From Bog-756 sp963830165 (lineage in GTDB: Bacteria > Actinomycetota > Acidimicrobiia > Acidimicrobiales > RAAP-2), in the NCBI GenBank assembly GCA_963830165.1, contig CAWHKZ010000005.1:372001-436000 (forward strand): a stretch of 64,000 nt of DNA. Reading direction: 5' to 3'. The notes under the pieces are model-generated. The model was not told where the DNA came from. It saw only the letters and a list, made by a program, of their open reading frames with translations, and made no database searches. The translations under genes and the position numbers were made by a program. Of the stretch, positions 1 through 7,746 are shown in pieces (the first letter of the stretch is position 1; the number at the start of each line of letters is the position of its first letter).

Positions 1-564
1 CCACATGAAGATGACGGCGAACAGGACCACCGGGGTCCAGGCCAGCGAGTCGGTCACGGCGGCCCAGCCCACCAGCACGGGCATGGCGCCGGCCGCCCCG
101 CCGATGACGATGTTCTGCTTGCTCGTCCGCTTCAGCCACAGCGTGTAGACGAAGACGTAGAACAAGGTGGCCGACACGGCCAGCACCGCGGACAGCAGGT
201 TGACCCACGCCCACAGCTCGGCGAAGGCCACGACCTCGAGGGTGACGGCGAAGATCAGGGCGTTGCGGGGGGCGATGGCCCCCGTGACCAGGGGTCGCTT
301 CGGCCGTCCGGTGCATCAGCTTGTCGATGTCCCGGTCGACGTACATGTTGATGGCGTTGGCGCCGCCGGCGGCCAGGGCCCCGCCCACGAGGGTGGCGAC
401 CATCAGCCACACGTCGGGGAGCCCGCCCTTGGCCAGGATCATCGTCGGCAGCGTGGTGATCAGCAGCAGCTCGATGATGCGCGGCTTGGTCAGTGCGACA
501 TAGGCGCTGACGCGCGCGAGCGGCGAGGTGCGGACCGGGCAATGGCCACGGCAGGGACGGACAT
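1..564 (-). CDS. ctaB: Protoheme IX farnesyltransferase (heme O synthase), 3' part outside window, frameshifted
   Basis: Membrane UbiA-type prenyltransferase that adds a farnesyl group to heme b, giving heme O for cytochrome oxidase. The minus strand encodes the family motif NAINMYVDRDIDKLMHRT, with the Asp-rich DRDID site, followed by KRTSKQNIVIGGAAGAMPVLVGW. The gene runs off the window at base 1. The most likely start is the ATG at 564. Two single-base shifts are needed as assembled: one about 25 codons from the start, before VSAYVALTKPRIIELL, and an extra base near 297, between HRTA and KRPLVTGAIAPRNAL. It is divergent from ctaA, which uses its product, as usual in actinobacteria. Function is confident; the shifts look like sequence errors because motif conservation continues across them. 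Confidence 0.85.
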
Positions 565-671
565 CGCGTCCAGACTACCCCCAACCCTCGGGGGCCGACC
601 GCTGCGACCCGGTCCCGGGACCGGTCGGCCTGGGCAGGCCGTCCGGAGCAGGACGATACGATCGGGGGACG

Positions 672-1636
672 GTGTCCACGTTCACGCATCAGCCCCCGGG
701 CCTTCCTCCTGCTGTGCCGGATCTCCCTGGCCACGATCGTCCTCAACGTCGCCACCGGGGCGGCCGTGCGCCTGTCGGGCTCGGGTCTCGGCTGCCCGGA
801 CTGGCCGACCTGCAGCCACCAGCAGCTGACCCCGCCGCTCTCCCTGCACCCGGTCATCGAGTTCGGCAACCGGATGGTGGCTACCCTGCTGGTGGTCGTG
901 TGCGCGGTCACCTGGGTGGCGTCGCTGCTGCGGCGCCCCGCCCGTCGCGACCTGCGCTGGCTGTCGGGGGGCCTGTTGCTCGGCATCCTGGGTGAGGCCG
1001 TGATCGGGGCCGTCGTCGTCTACTCCAAGCTCAACGCGTACGTGGTCATGACCCACTTCATGGTCGGCATCGCCCTGCTGGCCGTGGGCGTCGAACTGTG
1101 CCTGCGGGCCGCCCACGGCCCGGGGAGGGGCACGGTCGCCGTGAGCCGGCGGGTGCTCCTGCTGACCCGGGCCTACCTGGTCCTCCTCACCGTGCGCCCT
1201 GGTGGCCGGGACGGCCACCACCGGGGCCGGGCCCCACGCGGGTGGCAAGGGGGCCAAGCGGGTGCCCATCGGCCTGTCGGACATGACCCGCATCCACGCG
1301 GAAACGGTCTGGGTCACCGCCATCGTGCTCCTGGCCATCCTCTACGCCCTGTGGAGGTCCGACGCCCCGGCCCGCATCCAGGAGTCGGGTCGGATCCTGC
1401 TCGGCACCATGGTCGTCCAGGGAATGATCGGCTACACCCAGTACTTCACCAAGCTGCCGGCCGTCCTCGTCGGCTTCCACGTCGTCGGGGCCACCATCGT
1501 CGTCTCGGTCGCCCTGTGGTTCCACCACGGGCTGTCCGACCACCGGCCGGAGGTCGTCGACGGGACGACCGCTCCGGCCGACGCGATGGACCCGGCCGTC
1601 CCGGGACCGGCGGATCCGGTGCGGGAGCCGGCATGA
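672..1636 (+). CDS. ctaA: Heme A synthase (Cox15/CtaA), frameshifted as assembled
   Basis: Integral membrane enzyme that oxidises the heme O methyl group to give heme A for aa3-type oxidase. Conserved blocks are VRLSGSGLGCPDWPTC (family Cys pair in the first loop), HPVIEFGNRMVA, VVMTHFMVGIALL and, in a second frame, DMTRIHAETVWV and LVGFHVVGATIVV, which supply the heme-ligand histidines. Two extra bases break the frame: one near 681, just after the GTG at 672, and one near 1195 (TVALVAGTATTGAG is split). The GTG at 672 is chosen because no start exists in the downstream frame and the peptide begins as in relatives once one base is removed. Divergent partner of ctaB. The C-terminal 25 residues are Pro/Ala/Asp-rich tail. 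Confidence 0.88.
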
Positions 1637-1672
1637 GGGTCCCCGACGCCCCGCTGGCTGCGGACCGGGCCG

Positions 1673-1987
1673 ATGCGGACCTCCGACGTGGTGCCGCCCG
1701 AGACGGCACCGGTCGGCGACCTCGGGACGATCATCGACCAGGACACGACCGAGGATCGGCCCTGGCTGGTGATCGTGTGGAACGACCCCATCAACCTGAT
1801 GTCGTTCGTGACCTTCGTGCTCCAGAAGCTGTTCGGCTACTCCAAGGAGAAGGCCACCGCGCTGATGCTCGACATCCACCACAAGGGGCGGGCGGTGGTG
1901 TCGTCCGGCACCCGGGAGCGGGCCGAACTCGACGTCTACCGGCTCCACGAGCACGGGCTGTGGGCGACCATGGAGCAGTCCGGGTGA
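1673..1987 (+). CDS. clpS: ATP-dependent Clp protease adaptor ClpS
   Basis: 104-residue adaptor that delivers N-degron substrates to the ClpAP/ClpCP protease. The core WLVIVWNDPINLMSFV, the segment KLFGYSKEKATALMLDIHHKGRAVV and the end ELDVYRLHEHGLWATME match the ClpS fold: the asparagine-aspartate pair binds the substrate N-terminus and the LMLDIHHKG helix contacts the protease. The first ~25 residues are the variable arm that enters the unfoldase. It is followed after 25 bp by the DUF2017 gene, a pairing typical of actinobacteria. Intact, unlike its upstream neighbours. Confidence 0.95.
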   Translation: MRTSDVVPPETAPVGDLGTIIDQDTTEDRPWLVIVWNDPINLMSFVTFVLQKLFGYSKEKATALMLDIHHKGRAVVSSGTRERAELDVYRLHEHGLWATMEQSG

Positions 1988-2012
1988 CCCGGTCGGCCGC
2001 GGCCCGACCGTC

Positions 2013-2507
2013 GTGAGCTCGCCCATCAAGCGGCGGCGGGACGGCCGCTACGTCATCCGCCTCGACGCCAACGCCCGGGTGGTGCTGGCCAACCTGGCCG
2101 CCCAGCTACCCGAGGCCCTGGGCACCCGGGATCCCATGGTGCGGCGGCTCTTCCCCCCGGCGTACACGGCCGACGACCAGACCGCGGCCGAGCGCGACTA
2201 CCGGGAGCTCGTCGACAGCGCCCTGGTCAACCACCACACCCGCTCACTCGAGACCCTGGTGGCGACGTCGGAGGCCGAGTCCCTGAGCCAGGAGGAGTTC
2301 CTGGCCTGGCTCGACGCCGTGGGGTCGCTGCGCCTGGTGCTCGGAACCCGCCTGGACGTCCACGAGGACATGGCGGCCCCCGATCCCCAGGATCCCCGGG
2401 CCGCCGAGTACGGGCTCTTCCTCTTCCTCGGCGAGCTCCAGTACCTGATGGTGGAGCTGCTGGCCGGAGATCTCCCCGACGAGGGTCGGCCCGAAGGCGC
2501 CCTGTGA
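2013..2507 (+). CDS. DUF2017 family protein
   Basis: 164-residue acidic protein beginning at a GTG (SSPIKRRRDGRYVIRLD). It resembles the DUF2017 family, found almost always directly downstream of clpS in actinobacteria. Family-like segments are RELVDSALVNHHTRSLETL and WLDAVGSLRLVLGTRLDV. No catalytic motif or membrane segment is visible, so the protein is probably a soluble helical cytoplasmic protein. A link to Clp proteolysis is inferred from gene order alone. It ends 38 bp before tRNA-Glu. Confidence 0.85.
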   Translation: MSSPIKRRRDGRYVIRLDANARVVLANLAAQLPEALGTRDPMVRRLFPPAYTADDQTAAERDYRELVDSALVNHHTRSLETLVATSEAESLSQEEFLAWLDAVGSLRLVLGTRLDVHEDMAAPDPQDPRAAEYGLFLFLGELQYLMVELLAGDLPDEGRPEGAL

Positions 2508-2545
2508 TCCCTCTGCTAAAGTCCGTAAGCCCTATTCGGGAACGA

Positions 2546-2618
2546 GCCCCCATCGTCTAGCGGCCGAGGACGCCGCCCTTTCAAGGCGGTAACACGGGTT
2601 CGAATCCCGTTGGGGGTG
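2546..2618 (+). tRNA. tRNA-Glu (TTC)
   Basis: 73-nt cloverleaf. The acceptor stem GCCCCCA pairs with TGGGGGT (one G-U), the anticodon arm is CCGCC-CTTTCAA-GGCGG giving anticodon TTC, and the T arm is ACGGG-TTCGAAT-CCCGT. No CCA is encoded. First of three adjacent tRNA genes. Confidence 0.95.
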
Positions 2619-2649
2619 CTGTACACCCCAGCGTGCAAGAGCTGGTTGG

Positions 2650-2724
2650 GGACCTGTGGTGCAGTTTGGAGTGCACGCCGCCCTGTCAAGGCGGAGGTCG
2701 CGGGTTCAAATCCCGTCAGGTCCG
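2650..2724 (+). tRNA. tRNA-Asp (GTC)
   Basis: Acceptor GGACCTG pairs with CAGGTCC. Anticodon arm CCGCC-CTGTCAA-GGCGG gives GTC. T arm GCGGG-TTCAAAT-CCCGT. The discriminator G is followed by an encoded CCA (2725-2727). Confidence 0.95.
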
Positions 2725-2759
2725 CCACCCCGGAGTCCCCTTCGCGGGCTCCGGGGCGA

Positions 2760-2832
2760 GGTCGGGTAGCTCAGTTGGTAGAGCGCGCGCCTGAAAAGCG
2801 TGAGGTCACCGGATCGACGCCGGTCCCGACCA
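2760..2832 (+). tRNA. tRNA-Phe (GAA)
   Basis: Acceptor GGTCGGG pairs with CCCGACC, the D arm is GCTCAGTTGGTAGAGC, and the anticodon loop CTGAAAA gives GAA. CCA is encoded at 2833-2835. The T loop reads ATCGACG, so position 54 is A where almost all tRNAs carry T (modified to ribothymidine). The stem ACCGG/CCGGT is intact. Confidence 0.92.
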
Positions 2833-2835
2833 CCA

Positions 2836-3162
2836 GGTAGTCCCGGGATGCAGGACCCTGTCTGGCACGTGCCGGCCGTGCAGATACGAATCCGTATCGG
2901 CTGCGTGCCCGGAGCGCTGGGTCGACGTCGGCTTCGACGTCGTTGGATCCGGTACCGGGAGAGTGGCCACCGAGCGGCGAGCCGTCGCAGGTGATGACCG
3001 CCCGTGTCTCTCACCGAGATCCGCCCACGCCTCCGCATTCGAACGGTGCGTCACTCTACGCGGGTGCTCTTCGCCGCGTGGCCAGGGACCATGGCTCACT
3101 CTCCGTGACGCTGGCAACGATTGTCCCAGCAAACACACCCGTTACATGTTATGCATCTGGCA
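2836..3162. other. Intergenic region between the tRNA cluster and the IS256 element
   Basis: No convincing gene. It holds short inverted repeats: GATACG/CGTATC around 2883-2899 and GTCGACGTC/GACGTCG around 2921-2942. Open frames crossing it have no ribosome site and no recognisable composition. A terminator for the tRNA cluster is not obvious. Confidence 0.5.
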
Positions 3163-4609
3163 GTATCAAATTGGGGTCAAGTCCCGGGCGAGTGGTGTAC
3201 GACGACCACCGCACCAATCGTGTTGATTGGCTAACTGGCTACATCGAGTTGGGCAGTGGTCACCTCCTCGGGTCCGGCCACCTCACCGGTGATCAGGTGC
3301 ATGCGGGCCTTGGTGAGCGACTCGGCCGACATGTAGCGCCGGGCGACCGCCCACTCGTCGTGCTGCTCGGCGAGCACGGCGCCGGCGAGGCGGATGAGGG
3401 CGGCCCGGTTCGGGAAGATCCCGACCACGTCGGTGCGTCGGCGGAGCTCCTTGTTGAGCCGTTCCTGGGTGTTGTTGGACCAGATCTGGCGCCAGTGCTC
3501 GACCGGGAAGGTGGCGAAGGCCAGCAGGTCGGCCTCGGCGTCGCAGAGGAACTCGGCGGCCGCCGGGAACTGGCCCTCCAGTTGATCGACCACCCGGGCG
3601 AACTGGGCCCGCACCTGGGTGGCGTCGGACTGGGCGAAGACCGTCCGCACCAGGGTGGCCACCATGGCCTGGGTGGCCTTGGGCACCCGGGTCAACAGGT
3701 TCCGCATGGCGTGGGTCCGACACCGCTGCCAGCAGGCCCCGGGCAGCACCGAGGCGATGGCGTTCTTCAGGCCCTCGTGGGCATCGGAGACCACCAGGGC
3801 CACCCCCGACAGCCCCCGGGCCACCAGGCCCCGCAGGAAGGCCATCCAACCGGCCCCGTCCTCGGTCGTGCACACGTCGACGCCGAGCACCTCGCGGTGG
3901 CCGTCGGCGTTGACCCCGGTGGCGATGACCGTGGCCACGCTCACCACCCGCCCGCCCTCGCGGACCTTGTGGAACAGGGCGTCCAGCCAGACGTAGGTGT
4001 AGGGCCCGGCATCGAGGGGCCGGTTGCGGAACTCGGCTACCTTGCCGTCGAGGTGCTTGGCCAACTCGGAGACCTGGGACTTGGACATCCCGTCGATGCC
4101 CATCGACCGGACCAGGTCGTCGACCCGCCGGGTCGAGACGCCCTCGACGTAGGCCTGGCAGACCACGGAGACCAGGGCCTGTTCGGCCCGCCGGCGGGGC
4201 TCGAGCAGGCTCGGCAGGTAACTGCCCTTCCGGAGCTTGGGGATCTCCAGGTTGATCGTGCCGGCCCGGGTGTCCCAGCGCCGCTCCCGGTGGCCGTTCC
4301 GGCTGTTCACCCGGTCCTCGGTGCGCTCGCCGTAGCCGGCGTTGCAGGCCACGTCGACCTCGGCGTCCATCAGCAGCTCGGCTGCCATCTTCACCATCTC
4401 GGCCAGTAGCTCGCTGCCGGCATCGGACTCCAGGTACTTGCGCACGAGCGCTGCCGCGCCCATCGTGTTGGTGACTTCCACCGCATCTTCTCCTTCGTGT
4501 TCTTTGGACGGAACTTGAAGATTGATGCGGTGGTCGTCGCGTCGGGGGGACCCTCAGGTCGGGCAACCCCTCGTACACCACTCTGGTGGACTCAACTCGA
4601 AATTGGTAC
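3163..4609 (-). mobile_element. IS256-family insertion sequence
   Basis: One transposase gene is flanked by inverted repeats. The inner 13 bp GAGTGGTGTACGA (3190-3202) is repeated exactly and inverted at 4571-4583. Similarity continues outward, imperfectly, to GTATCAA at 3163 and GGTAC at 4609. A second inverted pair, CGACGACCACCGCA[C/T]CAATC, lies at 3200-3219 and 4520-4539. The two pairs are contiguous on the left but separated by about 31 bp on the right. No 8-9 bp target duplication can be read next to the ends, so the exact boundaries are uncertain or one flank has been rearranged. Confidence 0.8.
3231..4481 (-). CDS. IS256-family (mutator-type) DDE transposase
   Basis: 416 residues, full length for the family. 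The catalytic triad is visible as D167 in YVWLDALF, D233 in VVSDAHEGL and the Glu of NNTQERLNKELRRRTDVVGIFPN. The N-terminal third contains RNGHRERRWDTRAGTINLEIPKLRKGSYLP and the segment YVEGVSTRRVDDLVRSMGI typical of mutator transposases. Starts at a GTG preceded by GGAGAAG. No internal stop or shift, so the gene looks intact and possibly active. A long open frame on the opposite strand is a shadow of this gene. Confidence 0.95.
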   Translation of the reverse strand: MEVTNTMGAAALVRKYLESDAGSELLAEMVKMAAELLMDAEVDVACNAGYGERTEDRVNSRNGHRERRWDTRAGTINLEIPKLRKGSYLPSLLEPRRRAEQALVSVVCQAYVEGVSTRRVDDLVRSMGIDGMSKSQVSELAKHLDGKVAEFRNRPLDAGPYTYVWLDALFHKVREGGRVVSVATVIATGVNADGHREVLGVDVCTTEDGAGWMAFLRGLVARGLSGVALVVSDAHEGLKNAIASVLPGACWQRCRTHAMRNLLTRVPKATQAMVATLVRTVFAQSDATQVRAQFARVVDQLEGQFPAAAEFLCDAEADLLAFATFPVEHWRQIWSNNTQERLNKELRRRTDVVGIFPNRAALIRLAGAVLAEQHDEWAVARRYMSAESLTKARMHLITGEVAGPEEVTTAQLDVAS

Positions 4610-4693
4610 AGGGGGCTTGGCGGGGCACTTCATCTGCGCTCATCTGCTGAGAGGCATCCTCCGACGATGCTTCATGAAAGCAGGTTGCAACCC

Positions 4694-6022
4694 ATGTATC
4701 GCTCTCTAGCTGTTCGTTGCGCGCTCGCAGTGGGCCTGGCGGCCGGATCGGCCGTTGGATTCGTTGGAGCCGGGGGCATTGCCGCAGCAGGCACCCCGAA
4801 GCTCAAGGCGCCAGGGGCGCCAACTGCCGTCACGGTCACCCCGGCCAATGAGGTGTTCTCGGTGTCATGGGGCACCCCGACCACGGATGGCGGAGCCGCG
4901 ATCACCGGATACACGGCGACCGCCACCTCCAAGGGCCTGGCCACGGAGTCCTGCACGTCGACAGGTGCCCATTCCTGCGTGATCTCCGGGATCGTGAATC
5001 CTGCCGGAAAGGCGAAGAACAAGTACAAGGTCTCGGTCACCGCAACCAACTCGGTCGGTACGGGCAAGGCCGGCAAGGCGTCTGGGACGTTCACCGGCAC
5101 CACGGCCAGTGACTGCTCCACCGTCGCTCCGTTTGCAAACCTTCAGGACTGCAACCTGACGGGCGCCAATCTGAGTGGTGACAACCTGACCGGCGCGATC
5201 CTGATCGGAGCGACCTTGACCGGCGTCAACCTGGGGAACACCAACCTCACCGGCGCCGACTTGGCGGCTGACGACCTCACCGGCGTCGCCATAGCGGAGA
5301 GTGTCACCTTCAATGGTGCCGATCTGGCCGGGGCCGACTTGAGCGGGTTGAATCTCTACGCCTCGTTCATGTACTACACGAACCTGGCCGGCGCCGATCT
5401 GGTCGGTGCGGATATGTCCAGCGACGTTCTGGCGGGCACGAATCTCACCGATGCCAACTTGACCGGAGTTTCCTCGAATGTGGAAACCTACGCCGAATAT
5501 GCCGACTTCCAGGGTGCCAACCTGACGAATGCCGATTTCGACGGAGTCGACTTCACGGGCGCCAGCCTCATCGACAGCAATCTGACGGACACCGACGTGG
5601 ACGGCGCCACTCTCAATGACGCCAACCTCACCGGAGCTACATTGATCGGCAATCTGCTCAACTACACCGGCTGGTCGAACACGATCTGCCCCGATGGCTC
5701 AGTGACCGATGTCACCTGCGGAGGGATCCCCGGTGCCCCGACGAACGTAGCGATCACGTCGTGCAACGGCACGAGCTGCACCGCGAGCTGGACCGTGCCC
5801 GCAGGAAACGGAACGGAGCTCACCGAGTACATCGCCGGGGACTTCCAGGGCACCGCCGTGATTGACGGTGGTGGGTTCTTCATTGCAGGCGCCACTGGAA
5901 CCACCATCACCACTGGATGGTCGGAGCCTTCCCAGTGCGTCGGGAACGACAGTTGCACCTTCCAGATCAGCGCAGTGAACAACTTCGGACAGGGTACGTT
6001 TGGAGTCTCCAACCCCTTCTGA
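4694..6022 (+). CDS. Secreted protein with fibronectin-III-like and pentapeptide-repeat domains
   Basis: About 442 residues from the ATG at 4694, preceded by AAAGCAGG. Residues 1-32 form a signal peptide (basic start, hydrophobic core, cleavage after AAAG). An Ig/fibronectin-III-like domain follows (PGAPTAVTVTPAN... YKVSVTATNSVGTG, residues ~38-135). Next comes a run of A(N/D)LxG pentapeptides such as LTGANLSGDNL, LAGADLVGADM and FTGASLIDSNL (~145-330), predicting a right-handed quadrilateral beta helix. The end is a second fibronectin-like domain (PGAPTNVAITSCNGTSCTASWTVPAGNGT). Two Cys pairs could form disulfides. Exported; function unknown. It stands alone downstream of the IS256 element and ends just before a terminator. 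Confidence 0.85.
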   Translation: MYRSLAVRCALAVGLAAGSAVGFVGAGGIAAAGTPKLKAPGAPTAVTVTPANEVFSVSWGTPTTDGGAAITGYTATATSKGLATESCTSTGAHSCVISGIVNPAGKAKNKYKVSVTATNSVGTGKAGKASGTFTGTTASDCSTVAPFANLQDCNLTGANLSGDNLTGAILIGATLTGVNLGNTNLTGADLAADDLTGVAIAESVTFNGADLAGADLSGLNLYASFMYYTNLAGADLVGADMSSDVLAGTNLTDANLTGVSSNVETYAEYADFQGANLTNADFDGVDFTGASLIDSNLTDTDVDGATLNDANLTGATLIGNLLNYTGWSNTICPDGSVTDVTCGGIPGAPTNVAITSCNGTSCTASWTVPAGNGTELTEYIAGDFQGTAVIDGGGFFIAGATGTTITTGWSEPSQCVGNDSCTFQISAVNNFGQGTFGVSNPF

Positions 6023-6088
6023 CCGAGGAAGATCACCCACGATCAACCTCACCGCAAGAGCCGCGAATCGAGTGACTCCTGCATTGCG

Positions 6089-6119
6089 AAGAGCCCCTGG
6101 CATCGGCCGGGGGCTCTTT
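6089..6119 (+). terminator. Rho-independent terminator of the pentapeptide-repeat gene
   Basis: Nine-bp stem AAGAGCCCC (6089-6097) with GGGGCTCTT (6110-6118), 12-nt loop, then T/G. It lies 67 bp past the stop codon. Confidence 0.8.
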
Positions 6120-6319
6120 GCATCCGGAGAATGGCGGAGTTACCGGAAGGTGACACCTGCCATCGACGGCGCGTGCGGCATGGAGGACCGATACTCTCGT
6201 CCGGGACCCTGCCAGTCTCCGCCGAGCCCGCATGTGAGCCGAGGAGGAGTGACGTGAACCATCTCCAATGACGGCCGGCGTCCCACTCCGGGACGTCGGC
6301 GAACTGGAGGAGGTTCGTC

Positions 6320-6490
6320 ATGGCCCACCACAAGCGGCGCAGGCCGAAGAATCGGCGCGCCGGCTGCTTGCTGTGCAGGCCCTGGAAGATCAACGGTGCA
6401 CCACCTGCGGACAAGTACCGCATCGGCGAACTGCGTCGCCTCGGTGGTCGGTTCCACCGCTTCACCGAGCGGGTCGCATCCGACGAGTAG
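6320..6490 (+). CDS. Small basic protein with a CxxC pair
   Basis: 56 residues starting MAHHKRRRPKNRRAGCLLCRP and ending RFTERVASDE. Start at ATG 6320 with GGAGGAGG about 8 bp upstream, a strong ribosome site that supports translation. The Lys/Arg-rich N-terminus with CLLC resembles a group of short bacterial proteins with an RRAGCLLCKP-type core that I recall as uncharacterised. The cysteine pair could bind metal and the basic stretch nucleic acid; both are inference. No partner gene is adjacent. Confidence 0.55.
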   Translation: MAHHKRRRPKNRRAGCLLCRPWKINGAPPADKYRIGELRRLGGRFHRFTERVASDE

Positions 6491-6514
6491 CGCTCGTCGC
6501 CACCGACGGCCATC

Positions 6515-6566
6515 TAGATCTCCGGAGAGGGCCCGCCTCATAGATCTCCGGAGAGGGCCCGCCTCA
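6515..6566. repeat. Tandem direct repeat, 2 x 26 bp
   Basis: The unit TAGATCTCCGGAGAGGGCCC plus GCCTCA occurs at 6515-6540 and again at 6541-6566 without a mismatch. The last three bases of copy two are the stop codon of the minus-strand oxidoreductase gene. Confidence 0.9.
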
Positions 6567-7427
6567 GCCGAGCGGCAGGCGCGCCGCGATCGCCTCGAGC
6601 GCACCGAGGTGGTCGCCCACGGTGCCCAGCCCGGCTCCCATGGTCGTGATGGAGACATGGCTCGCACCCACCGCTCGCCAGCGCTCGATCCCGGCGATGG
6701 CGTCGTCCGCATCGCCCGTCCAGGCGACCCTGCCCTCCATGCCGATGGCTGACGGGTCACGCCCGGCCCGCTCCGCCGACTCGGCCACCACGGCCCGCGC
6801 CGCGTCGAGCTGCTCGCCCGGCGGCACCAGCGGGAACCAGCCGTCGGCCAAGCGGCCCATCCGTTCGTAGGCCCGGGACGAACGGCCCCCGAACCAGATG
6901 GGGATGGGACGTTGGCGGGGCGGCGGGGCGATCCCGGCGCCGGTCACCCGGTCGAACTCGCCCGCCGCGGTCACCGACCGCTCCGTCCAGAGGCGGCGGA
7001 GGAGGCCCACCTGCTCCTCGATCCGTCGGCCGCGTGTGGAGAAGTCCTGGCCCAGCGCCTCGTACTCCACGGGATTCCAACCGATGCCAACGCCGAGCCG
7101 GAACCCCCCACGGGTGAGCAGGTCCACCTCGGCCGCCTGCTTGGCGACGAGGGCCGTCTGGCGCTGGGGGAGGATCGTGATGCCGGTCACGAGGTCGAGT
7201 GACGTGCAGCCGGCCAGGAACCCGAACAGGACGAACGGCTCGTGGAACTGGGTGTCGACGTCGTAGGGTCCCTCCCACCGGGCGTGGACCGCCGGATCCG
7301 CGCCCACGACGTGGTCGTAGGCCAGGACGTGCTGGAACCCGAGCTCCTCCACCCCGAGCCCGTAGGCCCGCACGGCGGCGACCGAGGGGCCGAGTTCGGT
7401 CTGGGGGAGGATGACGCCGATTCTCAT
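6564..7427 (-). CDS. LLM-class F420-dependent oxidoreductase (luciferase-like)
   Basis: 287 residues from ATG 7427, with AGGAG ten bases upstream. A TIM-barrel flavin/F420 enzyme: the opening MRIGVILPQTELGPS, LAYDHVVGAD, LDLVTGITILPQRQTALVAKQAAEVDLLTRGGFRLGVGIGWNPVEYEALG and IWFGGRSSRAYERMGRLADGW are characteristic of the TIGR03619-like actinobacterial F420 subgroup. A hydride transfer role with coenzyme F420 is inferred from the family; the substrate is unknown. It is not in an operon and its stop lies inside the 26-bp tandem repeat. Confidence 0.9.
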   Translation of the reverse strand: MRIGVILPQTELGPSVAAVRAYGLGVEELGFQHVLAYDHVVGADPAVHARWEGPYDVDTQFHEPFVLFGFLAGCTSLDLVTGITILPQRQTALVAKQAAEVDLLTRGGFRLGVGIGWNPVEYEALGQDFSTRGRRIEEQVGLLRRLWTERSVTAAGEFDRVTGAGIAPPPRQRPIPIWFGGRSSRAYERMGRLADGWFPLVPPGEQLDAARAVVAESAERAGRDPSAIGMEGRVAWTGDADDAIAGIERWRAVGASHVSITTMGAGLGTVGDHLGALEAIAARLPLG

Positions 7428-7627
7428 GGCGGGGACTCCTGGGTGGGGATGGAGGGTGCGGGTGGGGTGGAGGGTGCGGTCCGGACCGACCCGGACCACG
7501 CTAGCGGTGACCTGTCGAGACCGACGGGCCGACCGGGACGGCGCCGGCCCGGATCGAGCAGGACCGACCACCGTGCCCGGAGCCGACCGGGAGCGACGAC
7601 CCGGGAATGGTTTTCCCTCCGGGGGGG

Positions 7628-7656
7628 TTGACAGCGGGTGTATTGCGATATATCGT
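7628..7656 (+). promoter_or_regulatory. Promoter with palindromic operator upstream of the PadR gene
   Basis: TTGACA (7628-7633), 17-bp spacer, TATCGT (7651-7656). The perfect palindrome CGATATATCG (7646-7655) overlaps the -10 box. AT-rich GATATATC-type palindromes are typical PadR/VanR binding sites, so autoregulation is likely. It also lies upstream of the divergent oxidoreductase gene (start 7427). Confidence 0.75.
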
Positions 7657-7746
7657 GATTGCACGTGAGCGGTCTCGATACACCGCCCTACGAACCGCAG
7701 ACGCCGGTCGGACGACCGGCCCATCGAACGCACGAGGAGACATCGG

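Noticed and set aside
766..2016. A 416-codon frame continuing from heme A synthase through clpS
   Set aside because: After about codon 140 the translation becomes Arg/Pro/Gly-rich; the true CtaA continues in another frame after one extra base, and clpS has its own frame.
2943..4409. Long open frame antisense to the IS256 transposase (488 codons)
   Set aside because: It mirrors the transposase codon by codon; translation is Gly/His/Leu-rich with no motif and no ribosome site.
3154..4618. Target-site duplication for the IS256 element
   Set aside because: Eight to nine bases on either side of every plausible end pair were compared and do not match.
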